64,000 bases of DNA, taken from Bacteroidota bacterium (GTDB lineage: Bacteria > Bacteroidota > Bacteroidia > B-17B0 > Aurantibacillaceae). The translations under genes and the position numbers were made by a program. The notes under the pieces are model-generated. The model saw only the letters and a program-made list of their open reading frames with translations, had not been told where the DNA came from and searched no databases. This document shows positions 18,047 to 25,728 of the stretch, one piece after another. The DNA lies in NCBI GenBank assembly GCA_021155905.1, contig JAJNBG010000009.1, forward strand, positions 1 to 64,000, read 5' to 3'. Position 1 is the first letter of the stretch. Each line of letters starts with the position of its first letter.

Positions 18047-18080
18047 ATGAAGTTAAGAACGTTTCTACCTTTTCGGGCTG

Positions 18081-18111
18081 CAAATATATAAACCAATTTG
18101 TAACTAGCAAA
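18081..18111 (-). promoter_or_regulatory. Perfect Bacteroidota promoter for tRNA-Lys
   Basis: On the minus strand TTTG (18108-18111), a 19-nt spacer and TATATTTG (18081-18088) match TTTG-N19-TAnnTTTG exactly. The predicted start near 18076 gives a leader of about 30 nt before the mature tRNA end at 18046. Confidence 0.85.
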
Positions 18112-18146
18112 ACTTTTTTTATTATTTTTTTAATTTATTTTCTTGG

Positions 18147-18178
18147 CTTGTTTTTACTGGCTATTAGCGTTATTTTTA
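18147..18178 (+). promoter_or_regulatory. Candidate promoter for the 153-aa protein
   Basis: CTTG (18147-18150), 20-nt spacer and TATTTTTA (18171-18178) are a near match to the Bacteroidota consensus, ending 9 nt before the ATG at 18188. Two positions deviate, so this is tentative. Confidence 0.4.
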
Positions 18179-18187
18179 TGATCACTT

Positions 18188-18649
18188 ATGGATTTTACAC
18201 CTCAGATAAATTTGTTAAAAGGATTTTGTACATTGAATTTTGGCGTATCATCTGTTGACGCAGAATTGGTTTTTGGAAAACCGGAAGAAATGCAGGTGTT
18301 AGATGATCCGATTTTGGAAACTTCATGCACGGTGTATCATTATTGGGATTCCGGATTTTCTTTATTTTTTGATAATAAAAATGCCATGAAATTCGGAAGC
18401 GTAGAGGTTGATAATAAAGATACTTTATTGTTTGGACAAAAATTATTTTCCTTAAACGAGAAGCAATTAACGGATTTGATGAAAGAACACAAGTATGAAT
18501 TGTCGGACACAGAGCGGCAGGAATGGGGCGAGAAGCGTTTGAGTTTCGATGAAGCAGGTTTGGATTGTTATTTTGAAAACGGAAAACTGACTTCTATAAA
18601 TTTTGGGGTCATCGATGAACCCGGTACTTTTGAATTCCTTCCCAATTAA
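18188..18649 (+). CDS. Small cytoplasmic protein of unknown function
   Basis: 153 residues with no signal peptide or membrane segment. I do not recognise the family. The sequence is acidic, with alternating strand-like segments (LNFGVSSVDAELVFGKP, CTVYHYWDSGFSLFFDN, FGSVEVDNKDTLLFG), then a helix (LNEKQLTDLMKEHKYEL) and a final strand pair (GLDCYFENGKLTSINFGV). The opening resembles proteins that compare a stored and a measured value only in general pattern, so no function is offered. It lies 61 nt upstream of kdnA on the same strand and may be co-transcribed with the amino-Kdo genes. Coding is supported by a plausible promoter and good composition. Confidence 0.7.
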   Translation: MDFTPQINLLKGFCTLNFGVSSVDAELVFGKPEEMQVLDDPILETSCTVYHYWDSGFSLFFDNKNAMKFGSVEVDNKDTLLFGQKLFSLNEKQLTDLMKEHKYELSDTERQEWGEKRLSFDEAGLDCYFENGKLTSINFGVIDEPGTFEFLPN

Positions 18650-18710
18650 ACTATTATAAGAAACTGTTTACGTTTTAAACGATTAAGATTAACCATTAAA
18701 ATTAAAAGAA

Positions 18711-19919
18711 ATGCCTGGAACTGAATTATTTGGCGCAGAAGAGCGCAAGGAAATTGAAGATGTATTGTCAACCGGAGTTTTGTTCCGTTATAACCATGAT
18801 GCGTTGCGAAACAATCACTGGAAAGCAAAGGATTTTGAAGCAGAGGTGAAAAAAATTACCGGTGCAAAATTTGCGCATGCTATGAGTAGTGGCTCGACAG
18901 CAGTTGCGACGGCTCTTGCCGCAAGTGGTATCGGAACAGGCGATGAAGTAATTGTGCCGCCGTTTACATTTATGGCAACGGTTGAAGCCGTGTTATTTGT
19001 TGGAGCATTGCCAGTGTTTGCTGAAATTGATGAAACGCTGTGTTTGAGCGCTGAAGGAATCAAAAAGGCCATTACTCCAAAAACTAAAGCAGTGTGCCTG
19101 GTGCACATGTGTGGTGGTATGGCAGACATGGACCCAATTATGAAAGTGATTAATGATCACAACTTAATTTTAGTGGAAGATGCGGGACAGTCTTTTGCTT
19201 CCTCTTATAAAGGTACCGCTACCGGTTTATTTGGAAAAGCGGGTTGTTATTCTTTCGATTTCTTTAAAATTGCAACAGCGGGTGAAGGTGGTGTCATGGT
19301 GACTAACGATGAAACTACATACAAGAAAGCGGATGTGTACAGTGATCATGGTCATGATCATATTGGTGCTGTTCGTGGTATGGAACAACATCCATATTTA
19401 GGATTTAACTATAGGATTTCCGAATTGCATGCGGCGGTTGGTGTGGCTCAAACACGCAGAGTGCCTCAGATCAAAGAAAAGAACCGTACCAATAAAAAAT
19501 TCATGACGGATATTTTATCTAAGGTTCCCGGAATTTCTTTTGCGAAATTAGCGGACCCGGAAGGTGATTCTGCTACCTGTTTAAATCTGTTATTACCTGA
19601 TACTGCTACGGCTCAACGCGTGGTGGATGAAATGAAAGCTTCCGGCGTGGTTGGTTTTGATTATTGGTTTAAAAATATGTACCATTTTATTAATCAATGG
19701 GATCACATTAAAGAATTACGTACCGTTTCCAAACTCCCAATTGAAGTATTAGGTGCGCCACAGGATTACAAAAATCTTCAGTTACCAAAAACACAGGAGA
19801 CAATTGGCCGTTTAATTTCATTTGGCATTAAATACAAGTGGACAGAAGAGGATATGAAAACGTTGACTTCTAAGATAGCGGATTGTGTTACTAAAGCCTT
19901 AAAAACTGAAAACGTATAA
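18711..19919 (+). CDS. kdnA: 8-amino-3,8-dideoxy-manno-octulosonate (Kdo8N) aminotransferase
   Basis: 402 residues, a DegT/DnrJ/EryC1/StrS PLP-dependent sugar aminotransferase. Visible: Asp157 in VEDAGQSF (contacts the PLP ring nitrogen), catalytic Lys186 in SFDFFKIATAGEGG, and ASGIGTGDEVIVPPFTF. In Shewanella, KdnA transaminates 8-dehydro-Kdo with glutamate to 8-amino-8-deoxy-Kdo. The assignment rests on context as much as on sequence: the next gene, overlapping by TAATG, is an iron-type alcohol dehydrogenase fitting KdnB, and the third is kdsA. An isolated DegT enzyme would otherwise be a generic nucleotide-sugar aminotransferase. The product would be used in the cytoplasm before CMP activation. 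Confidence 0.85.
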   Translation: MPGTELFGAEERKEIEDVLSTGVLFRYNHDALRNNHWKAKDFEAEVKKITGAKFAHAMSSGSTAVATALAASGIGTGDEVIVPPFTFMATVEAVLFVGALPVFAEIDETLCLSAEGIKKAITPKTKAVCLVHMCGGMADMDPIMKVINDHNLILVEDAGQSFASSYKGTATGLFGKAGCYSFDFFKIATAGEGGVMVTNDETTYKKADVYSDHGHDHIGAVRGMEQHPYLGFNYRISELHAAVGVAQTRRVPQIKEKNRTNKKFMTDILSKVPGISFAKLADPEGDSATCLNLLLPDTATAQRVVDEMKASGVVGFDYWFKNMYHFINQWDHIKELRTVSKLPIEVLGAPQDYKNLQLPKTQETIGRLISFGIKYKWTEEDMKTLTSKIADCVTKALKTENV

Positions 19920-21001
19920 TGCTTCATAAAAATTTTAAAAACATTGATAAGGTAACTTATGGTCGTGGTTCTTTTTCCCAGTTAGCTGAGACAGTTGAAC
20001 CTATCCGCAAGGAGAACAATAATTATTTCGTTTACGTCGTGGATAATTATTTTAAAGGAAAGGAGTTATCCAATAAACTACAGAATAAACCGGAAGATTT
20101 GATCTATTACATTGATGTGGATCCTCATGAGCCGACGACAGATCAGATTGATACTTTACGGGATGAAATACTTTCCAGGAAAGGACTTCCGAGTGGAGTG
20201 ATTGGTATTGGTGGAGGAAGCATTATGGATATTGCGAAAGCATTGTCGTTAATGCTTACCAACGAAGGATCCTCCAGTTTATATCAGGGATTAAATCTAA
20301 TTAAGAAAGCCGGAGTATATCATTTAGGCGTTCCAACTATTTCAGGAACGGGTGCGGAGGTGTCGATGACAGCAGTGTTAACCGGACCCGAAAAGAAGTT
20401 AGGATTGAAATGTGACTGGACGGTGTTTAACCAGGTAATTCTTGATCCTGAATTGATAGCATCGGTTCCTACAGATTGGTGGTTTTACACAGGGATGGAT
20501 ACATACATTCATTGTATTGAATCTGAAACAGGCATTAGAAACAACGCATTCAGTCTTGCCTATGGGGAGCAATCCTTAAAATTGTGCCGTGAAGTATATT
20601 TGGGCGAAAACGCGGGAAGAACTCCGGAGAATGATGATAAATTAATGGTCGCTTCGTTGATGGGTGGTTTAAGTTTGACCTACAGCGAAGTGGGTGCTTG
20701 CCATGCAATCAGCTATGGATTATCAAAAATATTAGGGACGCGCCATTGTTACGCAAACTGTATTATTTTTCAACACCTGGGAGATATTTATAAAAAAGGA
20801 CATAGTGAGTTCATGGAGATGATTAAAAAACATAAGATTGAATTGCCTCAAAATTTAAGCAAAGAATGGAGCGAAGAAACGATAACGGCTATGGCAACAG
20901 TTTCTTACAATTTGCCTTTTATGTGGAATCATGCATTTGGGGACAATTACAAGGAAATTGCAACCATGGATTATATAAAAGATTTATTCAGAAGATTGTA
21001 A
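19919..21001 (+). CDS. kdnB: Kdo 8-oxidase, iron-type alcohol dehydrogenase
   Basis: 360 residues of the group III (iron-dependent) alcohol dehydrogenase family. NAD is bound by IGIGGGSIMDIAKA (about 96-108), and the metal is held by Asp194, His198, His262 and His276 (DTYIH, CHAISYGL, TRHCYAN), all intact. In Shewanella, KdnB oxidises the C8 hydroxyl of Kdo to an aldehyde that KdnA then aminates. The start codon overlaps the kdnA stop, so the two proteins are translationally coupled. The alternative, a generic iron alcohol dehydrogenase, is made unlikely by the coupling to the aminotransferase and the adjacent kdsA. Confidence 0.85.
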   Translation: MLHKNFKNIDKVTYGRGSFSQLAETVEPIRKENNNYFVYVVDNYFKGKELSNKLQNKPEDLIYYIDVDPHEPTTDQIDTLRDEILSRKGLPSGVIGIGGGSIMDIAKALSLMLTNEGSSSLYQGLNLIKKAGVYHLGVPTISGTGAEVSMTAVLTGPEKKLGLKCDWTVFNQVILDPELIASVPTDWWFYTGMDTYIHCIESETGIRNNAFSLAYGEQSLKLCREVYLGENAGRTPENDDKLMVASLMGGLSLTYSEVGACHAISYGLSKILGTRHCYANCIIFQHLGDIYKKGHSEFMEMIKKHKIELPQNLSKEWSEETITAMATVSYNLPFMWNHAFGDNYKEIATMDYIKDLFRRL

Positions 21002-21010
21002 ATGAGTAGT

Positions 21011-21095
21011 GCCCGCAGATTTCACAGATCTAGGGGAAATAGAAAATAATTAAAAAATAAAAATAAGCCAGCGCAATCTGCGAGATCAGCGGGAC
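21011..21095. repeat. Interspersed imperfect palindrome, family B copy 1
   Basis: GCCCGCAGATTTCACAGAT (21011-21029) is loosely inverted against the segment ending CTGCGAGATCAGCGGGAC (to 21095). The same ends (CCCGCAGATT ... GCGGGA) occur at 24529-24617 and 26425-26485. The copy fills most of the kdnB-kdsA gap and ends 16 nt before the kdsA start. Confidence 0.75.
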
Positions 21096-21111
21096 ATAAA
21101 ATAAAAAAAAC

Positions 21112-21942
21112 ATGTCAAGAAAAATAGTAAAAGTAGGAGATATTGAGTGCGGAAGTAAAGACCTGTTCCTGATCTCAGGACCATGTGTCATTGAAGACGA
21201 ATTAACCATGATGAAAACGGCCGAGAAGCTGAAAGAAGTTTCGGAGCGTCTTAAAATCAAAATCATTTATAAATCATCTTTCACAAAAGATAATCGTAGT
21301 AGCTTAAGTTACTACCAGGGACCGGGTTTAACTAAAGGTTGTGAGATGCTTGCTAAGATCAGAACACAATTTGGTTTCCCGATTTTAACGGATATTCATT
21401 CACACGATCAGGCAACTGCTGCCGGTGAAGTAGTTGATGTATTGCAGATTCCTGCCTATTTGTGTATGCAATCATCCTTGTTAGTGGCATCATCAAAAAC
21501 CGGGAAAGTAATTAATATTAAGCACGGACAGTTTTTAGCACCGGATAATATGAAACACCCGGCTCAGAAATGTGTTGATTCAGGTAATGATCAGATTATT
21601 TTAACCGAGCGCGGTTTTTCATTCGGATACAATGACTTAATTGTTGATCCCCGTGCTTTTTACCACATGAATAATATCGGTTATCCGGTAGTATTTGACG
21701 TGACTCATTGTGTTAGAAAATATGGTATCCCGAGTTCGGATAAAAAAGGAGGCGCAAGAGAGTTCTTACCAGTATTGGCAAGAGCCGGTGTAGCGAGCGG
21801 AATCGATGGAATGTTTATTGAGACTCATCCTGAACCGGAAAAAGCCTTATGTGATGCGGCATCTCAATTATGTGTGTACGATCTGGAAGAATTTTTAAAG
21901 CCTATCATTGAACTACATAATGTAGAAGTGAAATACAGATAG
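21112..21942 (+). CDS. kdsA: 3-deoxy-8-phosphooctulonate synthase (Kdo-8-phosphate synthase)
   Basis: 276 residues, the normal KdsA length. It condenses arabinose 5-phosphate with phosphoenolpyruvate to Kdo 8-phosphate, the first committed step of Kdo synthesis for lipopolysaccharide. Motifs: FLISGPCVIEDE, KIIYKSSFTKDNRSS, GFPILTDIHS, IPAYLCMQSSLL, NIKHGQFLAPDNM, DVTHCVRKYG and MFIETHPEPEKALCD. It lies 110 nt downstream of kdnB, the gap being filled by a family B repeat. Kdo 8-phosphatase and CMP-Kdo synthetase are not in the window. Confidence 0.96.
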   Translation: MSRKIVKVGDIECGSKDLFLISGPCVIEDELTMMKTAEKLKEVSERLKIKIIYKSSFTKDNRSSLSYYQGPGLTKGCEMLAKIRTQFGFPILTDIHSHDQATAAGEVVDVLQIPAYLCMQSSLLVASSKTGKVINIKHGQFLAPDNMKHPAQKCVDSGNDQIILTERGFSFGYNDLIVDPRAFYHMNNIGYPVVFDVTHCVRKYGIPSSDKKGGAREFLPVLARAGVASGIDGMFIETHPEPEKALCDAASQLCVYDLEEFLKPIIELHNVEVKYR

Positions 21943-21966
21943 AAGTAAACTTAAAAACTCATTATT

Positions 21967-22836
21967 ATGCAAACTATTAAATCATTTAAATTACTGATTA
22001 TTGCTTTGGTGGTTTGCAGTAATGTGTGTTCTCAAACTAACGTGTATAAACCATTTCCTGAAGGAAATGCAATTTGGTCCGTAAATAAAAATTCTACAAC
22101 GGTGTCTGGTTATTATAAGTATCAAACTTCGGGAGATACATTAATCGGAGCTTACACTTACAATAAAGTGTTATATGCTTACAATCTTACGCCTGGCCCT
22201 TTTAATTTTAGTCCCTATACTTTTGAGTTTGCCTACAGGAATGACTCCATCAATAAAAAAGTGTATTACCTGGATGTTACAGGTGGTGCAAATATTGACA
22301 TACTATGGTATGATTTCAATTTGAATGTAGGCGATACGGTGCCCAGTACATATGCATATGGAAGATATATGACTAGCAGAGATAGAGTTGTTCAATCTAT
22401 AGATAGCATATTAATTTGTGGTTCATATCATAAACGATTTAATTTTAATTGTATTGATGATGCATCTGATTTAGTTGAGGGAGTTGGATTTATGGATCAT
22501 TTTGTTCAGTCACGTCGTGATAATGAATGCCCTTTTGAACCAGTGGAAGTTTACTATACAGGGTTTTCAACGTGTTATTTTACTTCTGTTAAAGAACATT
22601 TAAAAAATGATCAGATCACACTATATCCGGATCCAACAAGTTTAGAATTAAAAATTAATAGTTCATTGCAAATATCTGAATACACAATCATTAACAATAT
22701 TGGAGCAATTATTTTAAAGGGGAATTTAGCAGATTCCAAATCAATAGATGTGTCTTCTTTAGCCAATGGATTATATGTTATTAAACTGAAGGATAAGTCA
22801 GGGAAAAATTATCAATCAAAATTTATAAAGCAATAA
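21967..22836 (+). CDS. Secreted protein with type IX secretion C-terminal signal
   Basis: 289 residues. Signal peptide 1-22 (LLIIALVVCSNVCSQ) gives periplasmic export by Sec. Residues 25-210 contain strands with YYKYQTSGDTLIG and DSINKKVYYLDVTGG and paired cysteines, typical of small Bacteroidota exported proteins without assigned function. The last about 75 residues (ITLYPDPTSLELKI, IINNIGAIILKG, LANGLYVIKLKDK, KFIKQ) are a type A T9SS sorting domain, so the protein should cross the outer membrane and be released or attached. It begins 24 nt after kdsA, but the link may be only positional. Confidence 0.8.
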   Translation: MQTIKSFKLLIIALVVCSNVCSQTNVYKPFPEGNAIWSVNKNSTTVSGYYKYQTSGDTLIGAYTYNKVLYAYNLTPGPFNFSPYTFEFAYRNDSINKKVYYLDVTGGANIDILWYDFNLNVGDTVPSTYAYGRYMTSRDRVVQSIDSILICGSYHKRFNFNCIDDASDLVEGVGFMDHFVQSRRDNECPFEPVEVYYTGFSTCYFTSVKEHLKNDQITLYPDPTSLELKINSSLQISEYTIINNIGAIILKGNLADSKSIDVSSLANGLYVIKLKDKSGKNYQSKFIKQ

Positions 22837-22839
22837 AAA

Positions 22840-23244
22840 ATGAAAAAATTAATTTTTATTCTTGCATGCGGGTTTATCTGCACCACAGTATCTGCTCAAA
22901 GCCTTTACATTAATGGAAGTAAAAAAGGTGAAATAGAGTCGGATGGAGACGTTTATATTGGCGGGTCTAAAAAAGGCCAGATTGAATCAGATGGTGACGT
23001 TTATGTCAATGGTTCAAAAAAAGGTCAGATTGAATCTGATGGCGATATCTATCTAAATGGTAGTAAAGTAGGACAGATTGAAAGCGACGGGGATGTTTAT
23101 AAAAATGGTTCCAAAATCGGTCAAATAGAATCGGATGGCGATATTTACAAGAATGGTTCTAAAATCGGAGATTGTAAAGGAGTGAAAAAAGAATGGGTTG
23201 GGGCGGTTGTTTTCTTTTTCTTTATCGAAGATTTAGCGTATTAA
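22840..23244 (+). CDS. Secreted short-repeat protein, five-fold beta-flower type
   Basis: 134 residues: signal peptide 1-20 (ILACGFICTTVSAQ), then a 16-residue unit repeated from Tyr23, with Tyr at 23, 39, 55, 71, 87 and 103, consensus Y-x-N-G-S-K-x-G-Q-I-E-S-D-G-D-V. The tail (WVGAVVFFFFIEDLAY) is hydrophobic. The repeat has the look of the family named five-fold beta-flower, in which each unit would supply two strands. No function is known. It starts 3 nt after the T9SS protein, so the two are surely co-transcribed. It lacks a T9SS sorting domain, unlike its neighbour. Confidence 0.8.
   Translation: MKKLIFILACGFICTTVSAQSLYINGSKKGEIESDGDVYIGGSKKGQIESDGDVYVNGSKKGQIESDGDIYLNGSKVGQIESDGDVYKNGSKIGQIESDGDIYKNGSKIGDCKGVKKEWVGAVVFFFFIEDLAY
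22906..23169 (+). repeat. 48-bp tandem coding repeat inside the beta-flower gene
   Basis: Five and a half in-frame copies of a 48-bp unit encode the 16-residue repeat. Synonymous differences (GGCGAT/GGTGAC/GGAGAC for Gly-Asp) show that the copies are not recent identical duplications. Confidence 0.85.
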
Positions 23245-23335
23245 TGAGTCAATTAGTTAATGAGTCAATTCGAATTATTTTTTACACATAATTTCATTGT
23301 CACATAGACTAATTGTCAAATTGTCAAATTAAGTT

Positions 23336-23830
23336 ATGATATTATCAAGTATTGTTGCGGCATCCCTGAACAATGGGATAGGAAAAGATAACCAGTTGCC
23401 CTGGCATTTGCCGGCAGATCTTAAATTTTTTAAAACAACCACGATGGGATGTCCTGTTGTGATGGGGCGTAAAACATTTCAATCGATTGGTAGAACATTG
23501 CCAGGCAGAAAGAATGTAGTCATCACACGTGATAAAACATTTAATGCAGATAAAGCATTTGATATTGAGGTTGTATCCGGTATTGAAGAAGCAATCACCA
23601 GTTTACAATCAGAAAGGGAAGTGTTCATTATTGGTGGAGGAGAAATTTTCCGACAATCCATGGATCTGATCGATACTATTTACCTGACCGTAGTTAATAC
23701 AACACTGGAGGCAGATGTTTTTTTTCCTGAAATTGATAAAACTAAATTCGAATTGGTTTGGGAAGAGGCGCATCTGGCAGATGAAAAAAATAAGTTTGAT
23801 TACACGTTTCAAAAATATGTAAGAAAATGA
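23336..23830 (+). CDS. folA: Dihydrofolate reductase
   Basis: 164 residues, standard length. It reduces dihydrofolate to tetrahydrofolate with NADPH. Motifs: SSIVAASLNNGIGKDNQLPW, LPADLKFFKTTTMG, VVMGRKTFQSIGRTLPGRKN and FIIGGGEIFRQS, with the C-terminal TFQKYVR strand. Catalytic acid is the Asp in LPADLKFF. The stop overlaps the next start (ATGA), coupling it to the exonuclease gene. folP is encoded at 11.7 kb. Confidence 0.96.
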   Translation: MILSSIVAASLNNGIGKDNQLPWHLPADLKFFKTTTMGCPVVMGRKTFQSIGRTLPGRKNVVITRDKTFNADKAFDIEVVSGIEEAITSLQSEREVFIIGGGEIFRQSMDLIDTIYLTVVNTTLEADVFFPEIDKTKFELVWEEAHLADEKNKFDYTFQKYVRK

Positions 23831-24522
23831 ATTCAGTAAAATTAGAAAATATTTTATTTCTTGATATTGAAACCGTTCCTGTACAATATCAATATTCGTC
23901 CCTTTCGGAGACGGAAAAAGAATTATGGGATAAGAAATTTTTTTATAGTAAAGAGATAACCCCTGAACAACAATACGCTAAGGCAGGGATTTTTGCGGAG
24001 TTTGCAAAAGTTGTGTGTATTGGACTGGGTTTTATGAGTGAGCGTAAATTCAGAACGAAAGCCATTGCAGGAGATGATGAATCAGCTATTCTAAAAGAGT
24101 TTTCAGATTTATTGGAACAATTTTTTAATACCAAAGAACATTTTTTATGTGCCCACAATGGTAAAGAATTTGATTATCCTTTTTTGTGCAGGCGTTTTTT
24201 GGTCAACCGCTTGCCTTTGCCAAAGCTCTTGCAGCTACAGGGATTTAAGCCCTGGGAAGTAAAACACCTGGATACCATGGAAATGTGGCGCTTTGGAGAT
24301 ATCAAAAACTTTACGTCACTAAATTTATTGGCTCATGTGTTTGGGATTCCTTCACCAAAAGATGATATTGATGGAAGCCAGATCGCCAAAGTATATTATG
24401 AGGAAAAAAATATTGAGCGAATTAAAACCTATTGCATCAAAGACGTGGTGACTTTAGCGCGAATTTACCAGTCATTAAAAGGATTAACTCCTTTAAGTGA
24501 AAGTGATATCATTTATACATAA
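23827..24522 (+). CDS. DEDDy 3'-5' exonuclease (PolB-like)
   Basis: 231 residues of the DnaQ-like superfamily: ExoI LFLDIETVP (Asp, Glu), ExoII CAHNGKEFDYPFLCRRF (Asp) and ExoIII YCIKDVVTLARIY (Tyr-x3-Asp), so the DEDDy metal-binding set is complete. The group resembles predicted 3'-5' exonucleases related to the DNA polymerase B proofreading domain and is widespread in Bacteroidota. It should degrade single-stranded nucleic acid; biological role unknown. The start overlaps the folA stop by 4 nt. Confidence 0.87.
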   Translation: MNSVKLENILFLDIETVPVQYQYSSLSETEKELWDKKFFYSKEITPEQQYAKAGIFAEFAKVVCIGLGFMSERKFRTKAIAGDDESAILKEFSDLLEQFFNTKEHFLCAHNGKEFDYPFLCRRFLVNRLPLPKLLQLQGFKPWEVKHLDTMEMWRFGDIKNFTSLNLLAHVFGIPSPKDDIDGSQIAKVYYEEKNIERIKTYCIKDVVTLARIYQSLKGLTPLSESDIIYT

Positions 24523-24528
24523 CGAAAT

Positions 24529-24617
24529 TTCCCGCAGATTACGCAGATTTGCGCGGATAAAATAAATTGCATAATAGTTTAAATAAAAATCTACGATAAT
24601 CTCCGCGATCGGCGGGA
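24529..24617. repeat. Interspersed imperfect palindrome, family B copy 2
   Basis: CCCGCAGATTACGCAGATTT begins at 24531, and the inverted partner ends ATCTCCGCGATCGGCGGGA near 24617. It fills the gap between the exonuclease stop and gpsA, ending 9 nt before the gpsA ATG, the same placement as copy 1 before kdsA. Confidence 0.8.
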
Positions 24618-24625
24618 CAAGTAAA

Positions 24626-25624
24626 ATGACAAACGGAAAGAGAATAGCAGTAATTGGAAGTGGAAGTTGGGCAACCGCTATTGTAAAGATCATTTGCAAC
24701 AATGCCGGTAAAGTAAGTTGGTTTTTCAGGAACCAGTCTGACATAGATCATATGACTAAATATGGTCATAATCCTCGTTATTTGAGTTCTGTTCAATTTG
24801 ATTTAAATAAACTGGAGTTATCTTCCAATTTATTGGAAACGTTAAGGAAAGCAGATATTATTATTTTAGCGGTTCCTTCGGCATTTATTCATAATACGTT
24901 AAAAGATATTCCAGCCGATGTATTTCAGAATAAAACCGTTTTTTCTGCCATTAAAGGTATAGTACCTGAATACAACCTCATTGTGGGAGAATATTTAAAC
25001 ACGGTTTACCAGGTTCCGTTGGAGCAAATTGGAGTAATTACCGGCCCCTGCCATGCAGAGGAAGTTGCACTTGAAAAATTATCTTATCTGACATTGGCTT
25101 GCCGTGATGTAGCCAAAGCGGATGAACTCTGTGATTACATGCGTTGCCGCTATATCAAGTGCTCCAGTAGCGATGATATATACGGAACGGAATTATCAGC
25201 AGTCTTAAAAAATGTGATCGCTGTAGCGGGTGGTATTTGCCATGGCTTAGGATATGGTGATAATTTTTTATCAGTGTTGGTAAGTAACGCCATCCAGGAA
25301 ATAGATCGTTTTGTAGCGGCTGTGCATCCAATTGATAGAGATACCAAAGCCTCTGCTTATTTGGGTGATTTGTTGGTAACCGCTTATTCCCAATTTAGCC
25401 GTAACCGTATGTTTGGAACCATGTTAGGCAAAGGCTACAGTGTAAAACAGGCCCAGTTAGAAATGAATATGATTGCTGAAGGATATTACGCGGTGAAATG
25501 CGTGGTAGAGATCAATAAGAAGTATAATGCTCATATGCCAATCACCAATGCCGTAAATAATATTATTTACAATCAAAAAGATGCCAGGCATGAAATGGAA
25601 TTGCTGGCGGAGCAATTGAGTTAA
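24626..25624 (+). CDS. gpsA: NAD(P)-dependent glycerol-3-phosphate dehydrogenase
   Basis: 332 residues. It reduces dihydroxyacetone phosphate to sn-glycerol 3-phosphate for phospholipid synthesis. N-terminal Rossmann motif IAVIGSGSWATAIVK (8-22); then ADIIILAVPSAFI, FSAIKGIVPE, ITGPCHAEEVA and the catalytic-lysine segment GTELSAVLKNVIAVAGG, followed by the all-alpha C-terminal domain. All signature residues are present. It is followed by a family C repeat. Confidence 0.96.
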   Translation: MTNGKRIAVIGSGSWATAIVKIICNNAGKVSWFFRNQSDIDHMTKYGHNPRYLSSVQFDLNKLELSSNLLETLRKADIIILAVPSAFIHNTLKDIPADVFQNKTVFSAIKGIVPEYNLIVGEYLNTVYQVPLEQIGVITGPCHAEEVALEKLSYLTLACRDVAKADELCDYMRCRYIKCSSSDDIYGTELSAVLKNVIAVAGGICHGLGYGDNFLSVLVSNAIQEIDRFVAAVHPIDRDTKASAYLGDLLVTAYSQFSRNRMFGTMLGKGYSVKQAQLEMNMIAEGYYAVKCVVEINKKYNAHMPITNAVNNIIYNQKDARHEMELLAEQLS

Positions 25625-25635
25625 TCCTTCCTAAA

Positions 25636-25723
25636 TGTCACTTCGAGTAAAATTTACCTGTTCCTTGCAAATGGTTCTCGATACGAAAAATGAAAAGAAA
25701 GCCATTTTTCACTCGAACTGACA
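25636..25723. repeat. Interspersed inverted repeat, family C
   Basis: TGTCACTTCGAGT (25636-25648) and ACTCGAACTGACA (25711-25723) are inverted ends, and an inner GAAAAATG/CATTTTTC pair extends the right half of the hairpin. Single copy in the window; similar TCACTTCGAG palindromes are common between genes in related genomes. It separates gpsA from the convergent gldD. Confidence 0.7.
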
Positions 25724-25728
25724 AAGTT

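Noticed and set aside
22906..23169. 48-bp periodic sequence as a possible CRISPR or minisatellite
   Set aside because: The period is in frame, without spacers, and encodes a regular 16-residue protein repeat after a signal peptide.
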